12,420 bases of DNA, from NCBI GenBank assembly GCA_964371155.1, contig CAYJLI010000062.1, positions 1 to 12,420 of the forward strand, given 5' to 3'. A program made the position numbers and the translations under genes. Source of the stretch: CAYJEQ01 sp964371155. GTDB taxonomy: Bacteria > Bacillota > Clostridia > Oscillospirales > Ruminococcaceae. Below the pieces are notes generated by a model, which saw nothing but the letters and a program-made list of their open reading frames with translations, was not told the origin of the DNA and searched no databases. Shown here one piece after another: positions 1-6,358 of this stretch (positions within the stretch are counted from its first letter, which is position 1; each line of letters begins with the position of its first letter).

Positions 1-70
1 TACGAACAAATCAAATCATTCAAGAAAAGTTTATTTACAAGATAGTCTGTATGTTATGAGCATAATCTCC

Positions 71-123
71 ATAAAAACAAACTGTCACTATCAAAAAAAT
101 GAATAGTGACAGTTTGTTTTTAT
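71..123 (-). terminator. Terminator of the hydrogenase operon (probably bidirectional)
   Basis: A perfect 21-bp inverted repeat (71-91 with 103-123) encloses an 11-nt A-rich loop. Read on the minus strand it lies 40 bp past the stop of the last hydrogenase gene, and the 3' arm ends in a run of five T. The plus-strand reading also ends in T5, so it could serve a convergent gene entering from the left. Confidence 0.8.
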
Positions 124-162
124 ATTTCCGATTTTATAGCTTCTCCGAAGGTGCATCTAAGC

Positions 163-1587
163 TTATATATTTAACACTTTAACTGCATCTAATAATGTTT
201 TTTCAAATGCTAATTTGCCATATTTATCGACTTCCGCCTTATCTTTTGGCCCATGGGTTAAGCATCCTGCACCTCCGATACAGCCACCAATGCACGCCAT
301 ACCCTCTATAAAATTAACATCGCTTAGCTTTTTAGAGGACTTCAGTATAGCTATTTTGCAGGCTTCTATGCCGTCGCATTTTTCCGCTTTAAGGTCAAAC
401 TCGATGTTTTGCTCCTTCATAGCTTGTGCAACAGCATCCGATAGCCCACCGCTTCTTGCAAAAATTCGCCCGAAATAGGAGGCATTGTCAAGCACATCCA
501 TAGGAAGTTCGTTTAAATTTAAGTCACGGCTGTCGAAAAGTGCTTGCAGTTCCTCAAAGGTTAAAACACTGTCTATATAAGGGCTGACACTGTCTAATTG
601 AAACTCCATTTTTTTAGCGGTACATGGCCCTATAAATATGATTTTTGCGGTGGGGTCGGTCTCTTTAACATATTTTGCTATTCTTGCCATAGGCGATAAA
701 TTGTGCGATATATGATTTGCAAAATCAGGGAAATTTTTCTGAATATACATTACAAATGCAGGGCAACAAGAGCTTGTTAAAAACTCTTTTTCGGCAAGCT
801 CCCTCGATTCCTCGAGTGCCACTGCATCGGCACCCAAAGCCGCCTCAACTATCGTATGAAAACCGAGCGCTTTAATTGCGCTTACCACCTGCCCTAAATT
901 AGCGTACTGGAACTGGCTGGAAATAGATGGCGCTACAACTGCATACACCTTATAATCTTTATTATTACCGCTTTTCTTTAGGATGTCTATTGTATCTAAA
1001 ATAAATGATTTATCCGAAATTGAGCCGAATGGACATTGGTAAACACAAGCGCCACATGCTATGCATTTTTCATTGATAATCTTAGCGCTGTTGTCCTCTG
1101 ATTTTTGGATTGCTTTTACTTTACAAGCAGTTTCACAGGGTCTTTTTCTGCTGGTGATGGCATGGTAGGGACATACTTTGGCACAAGCTCCGCAGTCAAC
1201 GCATTTATCTTCATCAATATGTGCAACATGATGTTCATCGGATGAAATAGCGCCAAATCTACATGCATCATGGCATCTATGGGAAAGGCAACCCCTGCAT
1301 GACGATGTTACAATATATCCTGAAACAGGGCACTCGTCACAGGCGATATCAATTACTTCTATAACATTGGGGTTGCTCTTATCGCCGCCCATCGCTATTT
1401 TTACTCGCTCCGATAAAATTGCCCGCTCTTTATATACGCAACATCTCATGGTGGACTCTTTGCCAGTTATTATTTTCTTAGGTATATCGGTAACATTTTC
1501 AAGCAGAGTGTCGTCCCATGCATGCCTTGCAACTTCTCTTAAAACTTTATATTTTAAGTACTGAACTTTAGTATCAAATTTCTTCAT
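163..1587 (-). CDS. Monomeric [FeFe] hydrogenase, group B type (HfsD-like)
   Basis: This 474-residue protein should interconvert protons and H2 using reduced ferredoxin in the cytoplasm. The Cys-rich N-terminal third has CxxCxxxxCxxxC at 97-109, two [4Fe-4S] motifs of the CxxCxxCxxxCP form at 129-140 and 175-186, an extra CxxxC at 151-155, and a CC pair at 49-50 near the family's usual N-terminal position. The C-terminal H-cluster domain has all three signatures: SSCCP at 272-276, GPCxAKK at 320-326, and EGMACxGGC at 428-436. The four cluster-binding cysteines (275, 322, 432, 436), the proton-relay cysteine (274) and the methionine before the third motif (430) are therefore all present. The insertion of the extra cysteines and lack of a [2Fe-2S] N-terminal domain fit group B rather than group A. 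It is the last gene of a four-gene operon, 18 bp after the phosphatase gene, with a good AAAGGGG site. The position matches hfsD. Maturases HydE, HydF and HydG are not in the window. Confidence 0.93.
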   Translation of the reverse strand: MKKFDTKVQYLKYKVLREVARHAWDDTLLENVTDIPKKIITGKESTMRCCVYKERAILSERVKIAMGGDKSNPNVIEVIDIACDECPVSGYIVTSSCRGCLSHRCHDACRFGAISSDEHHVAHIDEDKCVDCGACAKVCPYHAITSRKRPCETACKVKAIQKSEDNSAKIINEKCIACGACVYQCPFGSISDKSFILDTIDILKKSGNNKDYKVYAVVAPSISSQFQYANLGQVVSAIKALGFHTIVEAALGADAVALEESRELAEKEFLTSSCCPAFVMYIQKNFPDFANHISHNLSPMARIAKYVKETDPTAKIIFIGPCTAKKMEFQLDSVSPYIDSVLTFEELQALFDSRDLNLNELPMDVLDNASYFGRIFARSGGLSDAVAQAMKEQNIEFDLKAEKCDGIEACKIAILKSSKKLSDVNFIEGMACIGGCIGGAGCLTHGPKDKAEVDKYGKLAFEKTLLDAVKVLNI

Positions 1588-1605
1588 CTATATATCCGCC
1601 CCTTT

Positions 1606-2781
1606 CTAAAAATAACTGACTTTTATCTTTTTCCCGATTTTTTCAAGAGATACTGCAAGCTCTTCTATAAGCTGCATCTTTATATTAAAATTAATAGGTA
1701 AATCTGGATTTTGGTGCGCAGGGTTAATTGCTTTTCCTACATAAAAATTAATGTCGGTAGCATCTTCAAGCAATAATCTTGCAATGGAGGAAGCGCCGTC
1801 TTTGCTTGTGCTCCACTGAGAATAAAGCTTGTTTTCTGCCAGATAATCTTTGGCATAGGTGAGCACTTTATTTATAGTTATTACCCCCTCGGTAACAAGG
1901 TCAACCCCCTCAATCTTTGCAGTTGGGGGTACATCGTCGCTAATGAAATCGAGGGAAGGTATTAGCTCTTTGTTTAAAAATTTTGCGGCTATTGATGAGG
2001 TTGCACCGCCACAGACTATATGCTTACCATCTTTTGAGAAAAATAGCGACATCATTCTGTCCGCATCATTTCTATTAGAAGGAGGCCCTATCATTAAATT
2101 CATCGGTACTCTTTTGCGCATCTTGATGGTGCAAACAGTAGTATCATCCCCAGGTTTTCCCCCATATAGGGAGTAGCATTCGTCTAAGAGGATGGTATTG
2201 AGCGTTTTAGCGGAAAATCCCACATGGCTTAAAGGGGAAATGAATTCAATAATATCTTCTCTCTCCCACCCTAAATTTAGAGAACTGCCCACACCTGCAT
2301 GAATGCATCCATCGCTCATTAAAAACAGTGTATCGTTTTCATAAAGATTAATTTTAGACATTAAAATCTTTTTGCCATTAATTATTATCTCGTTATAGGA
2401 AAATTCATGGTGTGCCGAGTCTCGAAACAAGATAACTCGTGGATTATCGTATTGTATGATTTCCGCTTCTTTGTTTCCATTAAAAATTCTTACGATTGTG
2501 AATGTTGAGTATGCGAGTCCTCGCACATTGCAGACGGGCAAAGTTTCTGCAATTGTTTCTACACAATCGCTTATACTTAAGCCTTCGGAAATCATGGTGG
2601 AGATGATTTTTGATGTTAGGGTTGAGAGGATATTCGCCTTTACTCCGCTTCCGAGTCCATCTGCTAAGACTATCGTAGTAGACCCATCACATCCCTCTAC
2701 AACACACACTTGATCGCCACACAATTCCTCGGTGTATTTATTCAAACTATTAAAACCAATGTCGGGGCATAAATTAGTCAT
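1606..2781 (-). CDS. SpoIIE/PP2C-family serine/threonine phosphatase of the hydrogenase operon (HfsC-like)
   Basis: This 391-residue soluble protein is a metal-dependent phosphatase of the SpoIIE type. The acidic metal-binding motifs are visible: ADGLGSG at 40-46 (Asp41), SDG at 156-158 (Asp157) and GDDTT at 211-215 (Asp212, Asp213), so catalysis is probably intact. The phosphatase domain ends near residue 222. Residues 225-391 form a second domain, with a GPPSNRNDADRM stretch at 232-243 and CGGATSS at 257-263, whose function I do not recognise but which appears to be typical of hydrogenase-linked members. The start overlaps the sensor-hydrogenase stop by 8 bp (2774-2781), so the two are translationally coupled and probably act together. 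Expected substrates are phosphorylated Ser/Thr on an anti-sigma-antagonist-like partner, but no such partner or kinase is encoded here. The position fits hfsC, and the arrangement fits the phosphatase-linked sensory hydrogenases. Confidence 0.88.
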   Translation of the reverse strand: MTNLCPDIGFNSLNKYTEELCGDQVCVVEGCDGSTTIVLADGLGSGVKANILSTLTSKIISTMISEGLSISDCVETIAETLPVCNVRGLAYSTFTIVRIFNGNKEAEIIQYDNPRVILFRDSAHHEFSYNEIIINGKKILMSKINLYENDTLFLMSDGCIHAGVGSSLNLGWEREDIIEFISPLSHVGFSAKTLNTILLDECYSLYGGKPGDDTTVCTIKMRKRVPMNLMIGPPSNRNDADRMMSLFFSKDGKHIVCGGATSSIAAKFLNKELIPSLDFISDDVPPTAKIEGVDLVTEGVITINKVLTYAKDYLAENKLYSQWSTSKDGASSIARLLLEDATDINFYVGKAINPAHQNPDLPINFNIKMQLIEELAVSLEKIGKKIKVSYF

Positions 2782-4462
2782 CTCTAATCGACTCCTTTAG
2801 CTTGGTAAGTGCAATTTTTGTTTCTGCCGCTGTTTCTCCCAGTAGGGAGGCTATTTCATGCACCACTCTCATTTGCTTTTCTATAACTTTGTCGGTTGTG
2901 TCGATTGTTTTGCGGCTTATCTCTTCTTTCTTGGCTTTTTCTTCCTCTTCTTCGGTGATGTCACGCATAATGCAAACAAGCATTTTATACTGCTTATCAA
3001 AAATAATTATCTGATGTATATGCTTGTTATACTCTGCTAAATACACCCTTTTATCTTTAATGGGAACCCCCGTATTTCTAACCTGAATGAAGTCGCTTGG
3101 ATCCAATATCCTAATAATTTGCTCTCCTAAAATATCGTTTTGAGAGCGCAGATTTAATAATTTTACCGAAGCCTGATTTGCCCTTTGCACTTCTAAATTA
3201 TCGTTTAAAACAATAATTGCATTCGGTGTATTATTTACAATTAAATCAGAAAAGGTTTCTGCTTTTTCGCTTAAAAATGGAAGACACATGGTGAGGTCTG
3301 CCTTGCCATAATACACTGCCTCCGCTTTTTCTCTGCAAGAATTGTAGCCACAGGAGCCACAATTAAGCTCGTCCTCCTCGGTTGCTTTTCCTATTTGCTT
3401 TAGTATATTTGCAATATCGCTTTTCGACGGTGGGGAGTGAAGTTGATCTATCACTGTGAAGTTTTTACGCATATTTTCGAGCGGTAGGGGGGCAACTGCA
3501 AAATCCTTTTCCCCTGCATAGCTACTAATGCTAATATTATCTAAAATAGAGTTTTTCCTGATTTTCTCCATAACAGGGCCACCTATGCAGCTACCCACAC
3601 AGGCGGACATTTCTATAAAGCATTTACTAATTTTACCCTCGAGTATTTCGTCTAAAACTTTCATGCAATTTTCAACACCATCAATAGCAAAATACGAATA
3701 ATCGGGGGCTTTGTTTGTTATTGTTTTAAGTATGCCGCCCGTTGTGGGGAAAAATCTGGCTAAGCTCTCTTTGGTGTTATCTTTTTGCTCATCCATATCC
3801 GCTTTTATGCCCTCTTCATCCAGCCACTGGCTAAGCTCTTCAAAGGTTAAGGCTTCATCTACAATCCCTTTGTAATAACCTGCTTCATCTTTTTTTGCAA
3901 CACACGGCCCGATAAAAACAACTTTTGCATCGGGATATCTTTTCTTAATATCAAGTGCGTGTGCCTGCATGGGGGATACAATCCCCGCAAGACATGGCAA
4001 AAGGCTTGGATAGTATTTTTGAATAAGTAAGTTTACCGAGTGGCAAGAAGAGGTGATGAGTATATCTTTCTTTTCTTCAGTTATCATTTTTTCGTAAGCG
4101 TCTTTTACAATGGTTGCGCCTATTGCAGTTTCTTCTGCATGGTGAAACCCAAGCTTAATTAGGGCTTTTTCCATTGTTTTTATCCCAACTCCATCATAAT
4201 TTGCGATAAAAGACGGGGCAATAGAGGCTATTACGGGCACTCCCGAATAGATATGCACTTTAGTAGCTTCTATGCTGCTATCAATTTCTTTGGCATTTTG
4301 AGGACAGTTTACAAAACATTGACCGCATAGGATGCATTCTTTAGTTACAATATTTGCCTGCCCCCCTGAAAAGCGTATGGATTTAACAGGGCAGCAGCGT
4401 ATACATTTATAGCAGTTTTTGCAATTTGATTTCTTTAGTTTTAAATATTCAGCCATATACAC
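2774..4462 (-). CDS. PAS-containing sensory [FeFe] hydrogenase (HfsB/HydS-like)
   Basis: This protein of 562 residues is probably a sensor of H2 or redox state rather than a main H2 producer. Domain order: two [4Fe-4S] motifs (CxxCxxCxxxCP at 14-25 and 43-54), H-cluster domain about 75-325, a further FeS domain with Cys368, 371, 376 and 393, a PAS domain about 402-505, and a helical tail 505-562. All four H-cluster ligands are kept (Cys140, 187, 288, 292). The active-site surroundings differ from catalytic enzymes: the first motif reads TSSCHS, so the proton-relay cysteine is Ser139 and the usual proline is His141, and the third reads EMSACVGSC, so the usual methionine is Ser286. Such changes are known in sensory group C hydrogenases. 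The gene follows the small ferredoxin by 12 bp and overlaps the phosphatase start. The start given is GTG with AGGA 6 bp upstream; an ATG at 4456 is a possible alternative, two residues shorter. Confidence 0.92.
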   Translation of the reverse strand: MYMAEYLKLKKSNCKNCYKCIRCCPVKSIRFSGGQANIVTKECILCGQCFVNCPQNAKEIDSSIEATKVHIYSGVPVIASIAPSFIANYDGVGIKTMEKALIKLGFHHAEETAIGATIVKDAYEKMITEEKKDILITSSCHSVNLLIQKYYPSLLPCLAGIVSPMQAHALDIKKRYPDAKVVFIGPCVAKKDEAGYYKGIVDEALTFEELSQWLDEEGIKADMDEQKDNTKESLARFFPTTGGILKTITNKAPDYSYFAIDGVENCMKVLDEILEGKISKCFIEMSACVGSCIGGPVMEKIRKNSILDNISISSYAGEKDFAVAPLPLENMRKNFTVIDQLHSPPSKSDIANILKQIGKATEEDELNCGSCGYNSCREKAEAVYYGKADLTMCLPFLSEKAETFSDLIVNNTPNAIIVLNDNLEVQRANQASVKLLNLRSQNDILGEQIIRILDPSDFIQVRNTGVPIKDKRVYLAEYNKHIHQIIIFDKQYKMLVCIMRDITEEEEEKAKKEEISRKTIDTTDKVIEKQMRVVHEIASLLGETAAETKIALTKLKESIRDD

Positions 4463-4474
4463 TCTTCTTCCTGA

Positions 4475-4714
4475 TTAAATTTTTTGCATTATTTCTTTTT
4501 CGAAAAACATCTCAGCACCCTCGGGCTTAACAGAGTGTACGACATCATCTATCGCCACACATACACCCTCCTGACATTTGGACATGCAAAATGCGCCCGA
4601 CAATTCAATCTTATCCTGCGCATTATGTGTCTTTATTAGCTCCTGAATTTTTTCAACTACTATCTTTGATCCTTTTAAATGACATGAGCTACCAATACAT
4701 ACTTTAATTTTCAT
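4475..4714 (-). CDS. [2Fe-2S] thioredoxin-like ferredoxin (HfsA-like)
   Basis: This 79-residue protein is a stand-alone version of the thioredoxin-like [2Fe-2S] domain found in NuoE/HydA-type subunits. The four probable ligands are Cys6 and Cys11 (CIGSSC) and Cys43 and Cys47 (CMSKC); Cys52 is extra. It most likely passes electrons to or from one of the two hydrogenases encoded downstream. It is the first gene of the operon, preceded by a GAGG site 8 bp before ATG, a strong promoter and a Rex-type operator. Full-length NuoE homologues are about twice as long and have an N-terminal helical domain, which is absent here. The position corresponds to hfsA. Confidence 0.88.
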   Translation of the reverse strand: MKIKVCIGSSCHLKGSKIVVEKIQELIKTHNAQDKIELSGAFCMSKCQEGVCVAIDDVVHSVKPEGAEMFFEKEIMQKI

Positions 4715-4736
4715 ACCGTTTACCTCACTTTTAACT

Positions 4737-4754
4737 TTGTTAATATTTTAACAC
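4737..4754. promoter_or_regulatory. Rex operator at the hydrogenase promoter
   Basis: The sequence TTGTTAATATTTTAACAC matches 13 of the 14 fixed bases of the Rex consensus TTGTTAANNNNTTAACAA. It holds a perfect 6-bp inverted repeat (TGTTAA/TTAACA) with a 4-bp spacer. It sits about 7 bp past the -10 hexamer, covering the expected start of transcription, which is where a repressor would block. Thirteen bases are repeated at 4757-4769, keeping a full right half-site (TTAACA) over the -10. Rex releases DNA when NADH/NAD+ is high, which would induce H2 production in reduced cells. The rex gene is not in the window. Confidence 0.78.
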
Positions 4755-4760
4755 TCTAAT

Positions 4761-4789
4761 ATTTTAACATATATCAGTTTTTGTGTAAA
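4761..4789 (-). promoter_or_regulatory. Sigma-A promoter of the hydrogenase operon
   Basis: On the minus strand, -35 TTTACA (4784-4789) and -10 TAAAAT (4761-4766) are separated by exactly 17 bp, each matching the consensus at five of six positions. The start of transcription should fall near 4754, giving a leader of about 40 nt before the first gene. Confidence 0.75.
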
Positions 4790-4908
4790 GTGGCAGACAG
4801 TCATTTAATGGCATTAAGAAAATTTTTGTCAGTCCGCTACAATAAAATAAACAAAAATATTTTTTTTAGTTTAAAAACACAAAAAACACTTTGTTTCTCA
4901 TTTATATT

Positions 4909-4950
4909 TTTAAACCCCCTATAAATCATGGGATTTATAGGGGGTTTAAA
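4909..4950 (-). terminator. Hairpin terminator downstream of the prepilin pair
   Basis: A perfect 19-bp stem (4909-4927 with 4932-4950) has a run of five C paired with five G and a 4-nt loop ATGG. It lies 48 bp past the stop of the second prepilin gene and separates that unit from the hydrogenase promoter. The T tract after the stem is short and broken on both strands (TTTAAAAAT on the minus strand counting the base of the stem), so termination may depend on the stem strength. The rest of 4790-4908 shows no gene. Confidence 0.6.
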
Positions 4951-4997
4951 TAAAAGTAAAACTAATAATAAGCCCTGCTTTTATATTTATTTAGTTT

Positions 4998-5573
4998 TTA
5001 ATAGTGGAAATAAAATTCATCACTTAAAGGAAAATCCACTCCTATTTCAGTAACCCACAAATTACTACCCGCATTCCATCCATTATCATCAGGATTTGGA
5101 TTTCCGCCAGCCACTTCAATTTCTCTTGTAGCTACATCAATCCTAAAAATGAAATGCTGGCTCTTTCCTGCGGCGGATTGCGCCCCGACATTACTTTCCC
5201 CAGAAATTATTTCGTTTAGCTGATTTTCAAGATTTTCCGCCAAAGAAAGTCCATTAGAATGCTTTACCTCTTTTATGCCCGAGTCGTGTGCAGCGCCTAC
5301 TTCAATAGATTTGTTACTATTTCCAGTTAGCCAAGCAACTCTAATTAAAGCGTCGGTAGGGATTTCATTTCTTGGGTCTGTGATTAGTAGTAATGTTGCA
5401 TCTACAATTTCAGTTGCAACCTGAAAATCATTTGCCTGTTTTGAGCGTTCTATATATACAGTATATCTGGGTGCAATAACCGCAACCAATGTAATTACTA
5501 TTGCAATAACTACCATGATTTCAACCAGTGTGAAGCCTTTGTTGTTCTTAATATTTTTTTTAAATCTAAACAT
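4998..5573 (-). CDS. Type IV pilin-like protein with class III signal (second of a tandem pair)
   Basis: This 191-residue protein has a class III prepilin leader: basic residues, then GFTLVE at 13-18 (cleavage after Gly13, methylation at Phe14, Glu18 at mature position 5), then a hydrophobic helix to about residue 34. Beyond it the sequence APRYxxYIERxxxAND (34-49) extends the pilin helix. The C-terminal half (about 70-191) is predicted to be a small beta-rich head that I cannot match to a named family. A prepilin peptidase and an assembly ATPase would be needed, but none is encoded here. It lies 78 bp after its paralogue, which shares the N-terminal 60-70 residues, so the pair looks like a tandem duplication. 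AAAGGA lies 7 bp before the ATG. It could be a major pilin, a minor pseudopilin, or a competence-type fibre subunit. Confidence 0.85.
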   Translation of the reverse strand: MFRFKKNIKNNKGFTLVEIMVVIAIVITLVAVIAPRYTVYIERSKQANDFQVATEIVDATLLLITDPRNEIPTDALIRVAWLTGNSNKSIEVGAAHDSGIKEVKHSNGLSLAENLENQLNEIISGESNVGAQSAAGKSQHFIFRIDVATREIEVAGGNPNPDDNGWNAGSNLWVTEIGVDFPLSDEFYFHY

Positions 5574-5651
5574 TTTAAAATCCTTTGTAAAACATTTGTT
5601 GTTATTCTAAATTTTATTTCTTAATTAAAATATTTCAAATCTTTTATTATT

Positions 5652-6173
5652 TTAGTTGCCTCTTGCGCCGATGGCTAACCACTCAGCTGGTATCCCATCT
5701 ATTATTCCTGTTGAGGAATTAATTGTAAAAGAAAAATCGGTTTCTAAAGCAACCTTGGATTCTCCGAGTTGTCCAATATATCTATTGCTTACCGAATCAT
5801 CATACCATCCCATAACTTTAAGCAGTGGTATTCTCATAGCGTCTCTAATTGCCGCCTCGTAAGAAATTACATCGGGGTCAACATCGATAGTTCCCGCACT
5901 TCTCCATCCACCCACCGCCGAATTATCATCCACCGAGTGCCAAGTAATAGTAAAATCCGTGCCTGAGGGAAGGCCGTTTTTAGGGTCGTTCATTACCGCC
6001 GTAGTAGCTCGCATAATTTCTGATGCAATTTGCACATCATTTGCTTCTCTGCCTCTTTCAATATACTGCAAATATTGTGGCGCCAATACACCTGCTAAAA
6101 CTGCTAAGACTCCTATTACTATTATTAGTTCGATTAAAGTAAATCCCTTGTTTGATTTATTATTATGTATCAC
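5652..6173 (-). CDS. Type IV pilin-like protein with class III signal (first of a tandem pair)
   Basis: With the start chosen here the product has 173 residues: a 10-residue leader ending in Gly10, then FTLIE (Phe11, Glu15) and a hydrophobic helix to about residue 31. It shares with the downstream prepilin the pattern APxYxxYIERxxxANDxQxAxEIxxAT and a DPxNxxP motif, but the heads diverge. The longest open frame begins at a GTG at 6182, but that codon lies inside the Shine-Dalgarno sequence GGGAGGTGA. The GTG at 6173 is 8 bp after GGAGG and is the better start. It has its own sigma-A-type promoter and a very short leader. Nothing nearby encodes pilus assembly proteins, so its fibre partners must be elsewhere in the genome. 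Confidence 0.85.
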   Translation of the reverse strand: MIHNNKSNKGFTLIELIIVIGVLAVLAGVLAPQYLQYIERGREANDVQIASEIMRATTAVMNDPKNGLPSGTDFTITWHSVDDNSAVGGWRSAGTIDVDPDVISYEAAIRDAMRIPLLKVMGWYDDSVSNRYIGQLGESKVALETDFSFTINSSTGIIDGIPAEWLAIGARGN

Positions 6174-6181
6174 TAAATTCA

Positions 6182-6187
6182 CCTCCC
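6182..6187 (-). promoter_or_regulatory. Shine-Dalgarno site that fixes the first prepilin start
   Basis: The minus strand reads AAAAGGGAGGTGAATTTAGTG here. GGAGG is 8 bp before the GTG at 6173, and the upstream in-frame GTG (6182) overlaps it and cannot be the start. Confidence 0.75.
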
Positions 6188-6201
6188 TTTTCGCAAGTTA
6201 T

Positions 6202-6230
6202 ATAATACAGAATTTTGGCTATAAAGTCAA
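6202..6230 (-). promoter_or_regulatory. Sigma-A promoter of the prepilin pair
   Basis: On the minus strand, TTGACT (6225-6230) and TATTAT (6202-6207) are 17 bp apart, with five of six matches each. Transcription should start near 6195, about 20 nt before the first prepilin start codon. Confidence 0.72.
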
Positions 6231-6309
6231 GAAGTTTGGGCTAATTCAAACACCTGCAACCCAAACAAACACCGCTTTTAGTGGAATAATTTTTCTCCCC
6301 GCCTTAAAT

Positions 6310-6342
6310 ATTCTTCCCCCTGCCTATGACAGGGGGAAGAAT
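6310..6342 (-). terminator. Hairpin terminator after spoIVB
   Basis: A perfect 13-bp stem (6310-6322 with 6330-6342) contains five C paired with five G and a 7-nt loop. It starts 17 bp past the spoIVB stop. The bases after it on the minus strand are ATTTAAGG, a weak T tract. Read on the plus strand it is followed by GTGTTTTAATTTATTTTT. Confidence 0.6.
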
Positions 6343-6358
6343 GTGTTTTAATTTATTT

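Noticed and set aside
1..45. Possible C-terminal end of a plus-strand gene entering from the left (frame 1, stop at 43-45)
   Set aside because: All three plus-strand frames are open at the window edge, so the fragment is too short to choose between them. The bidirectional hairpin at 71-123 is consistent with a convergent gene but does not prove it.
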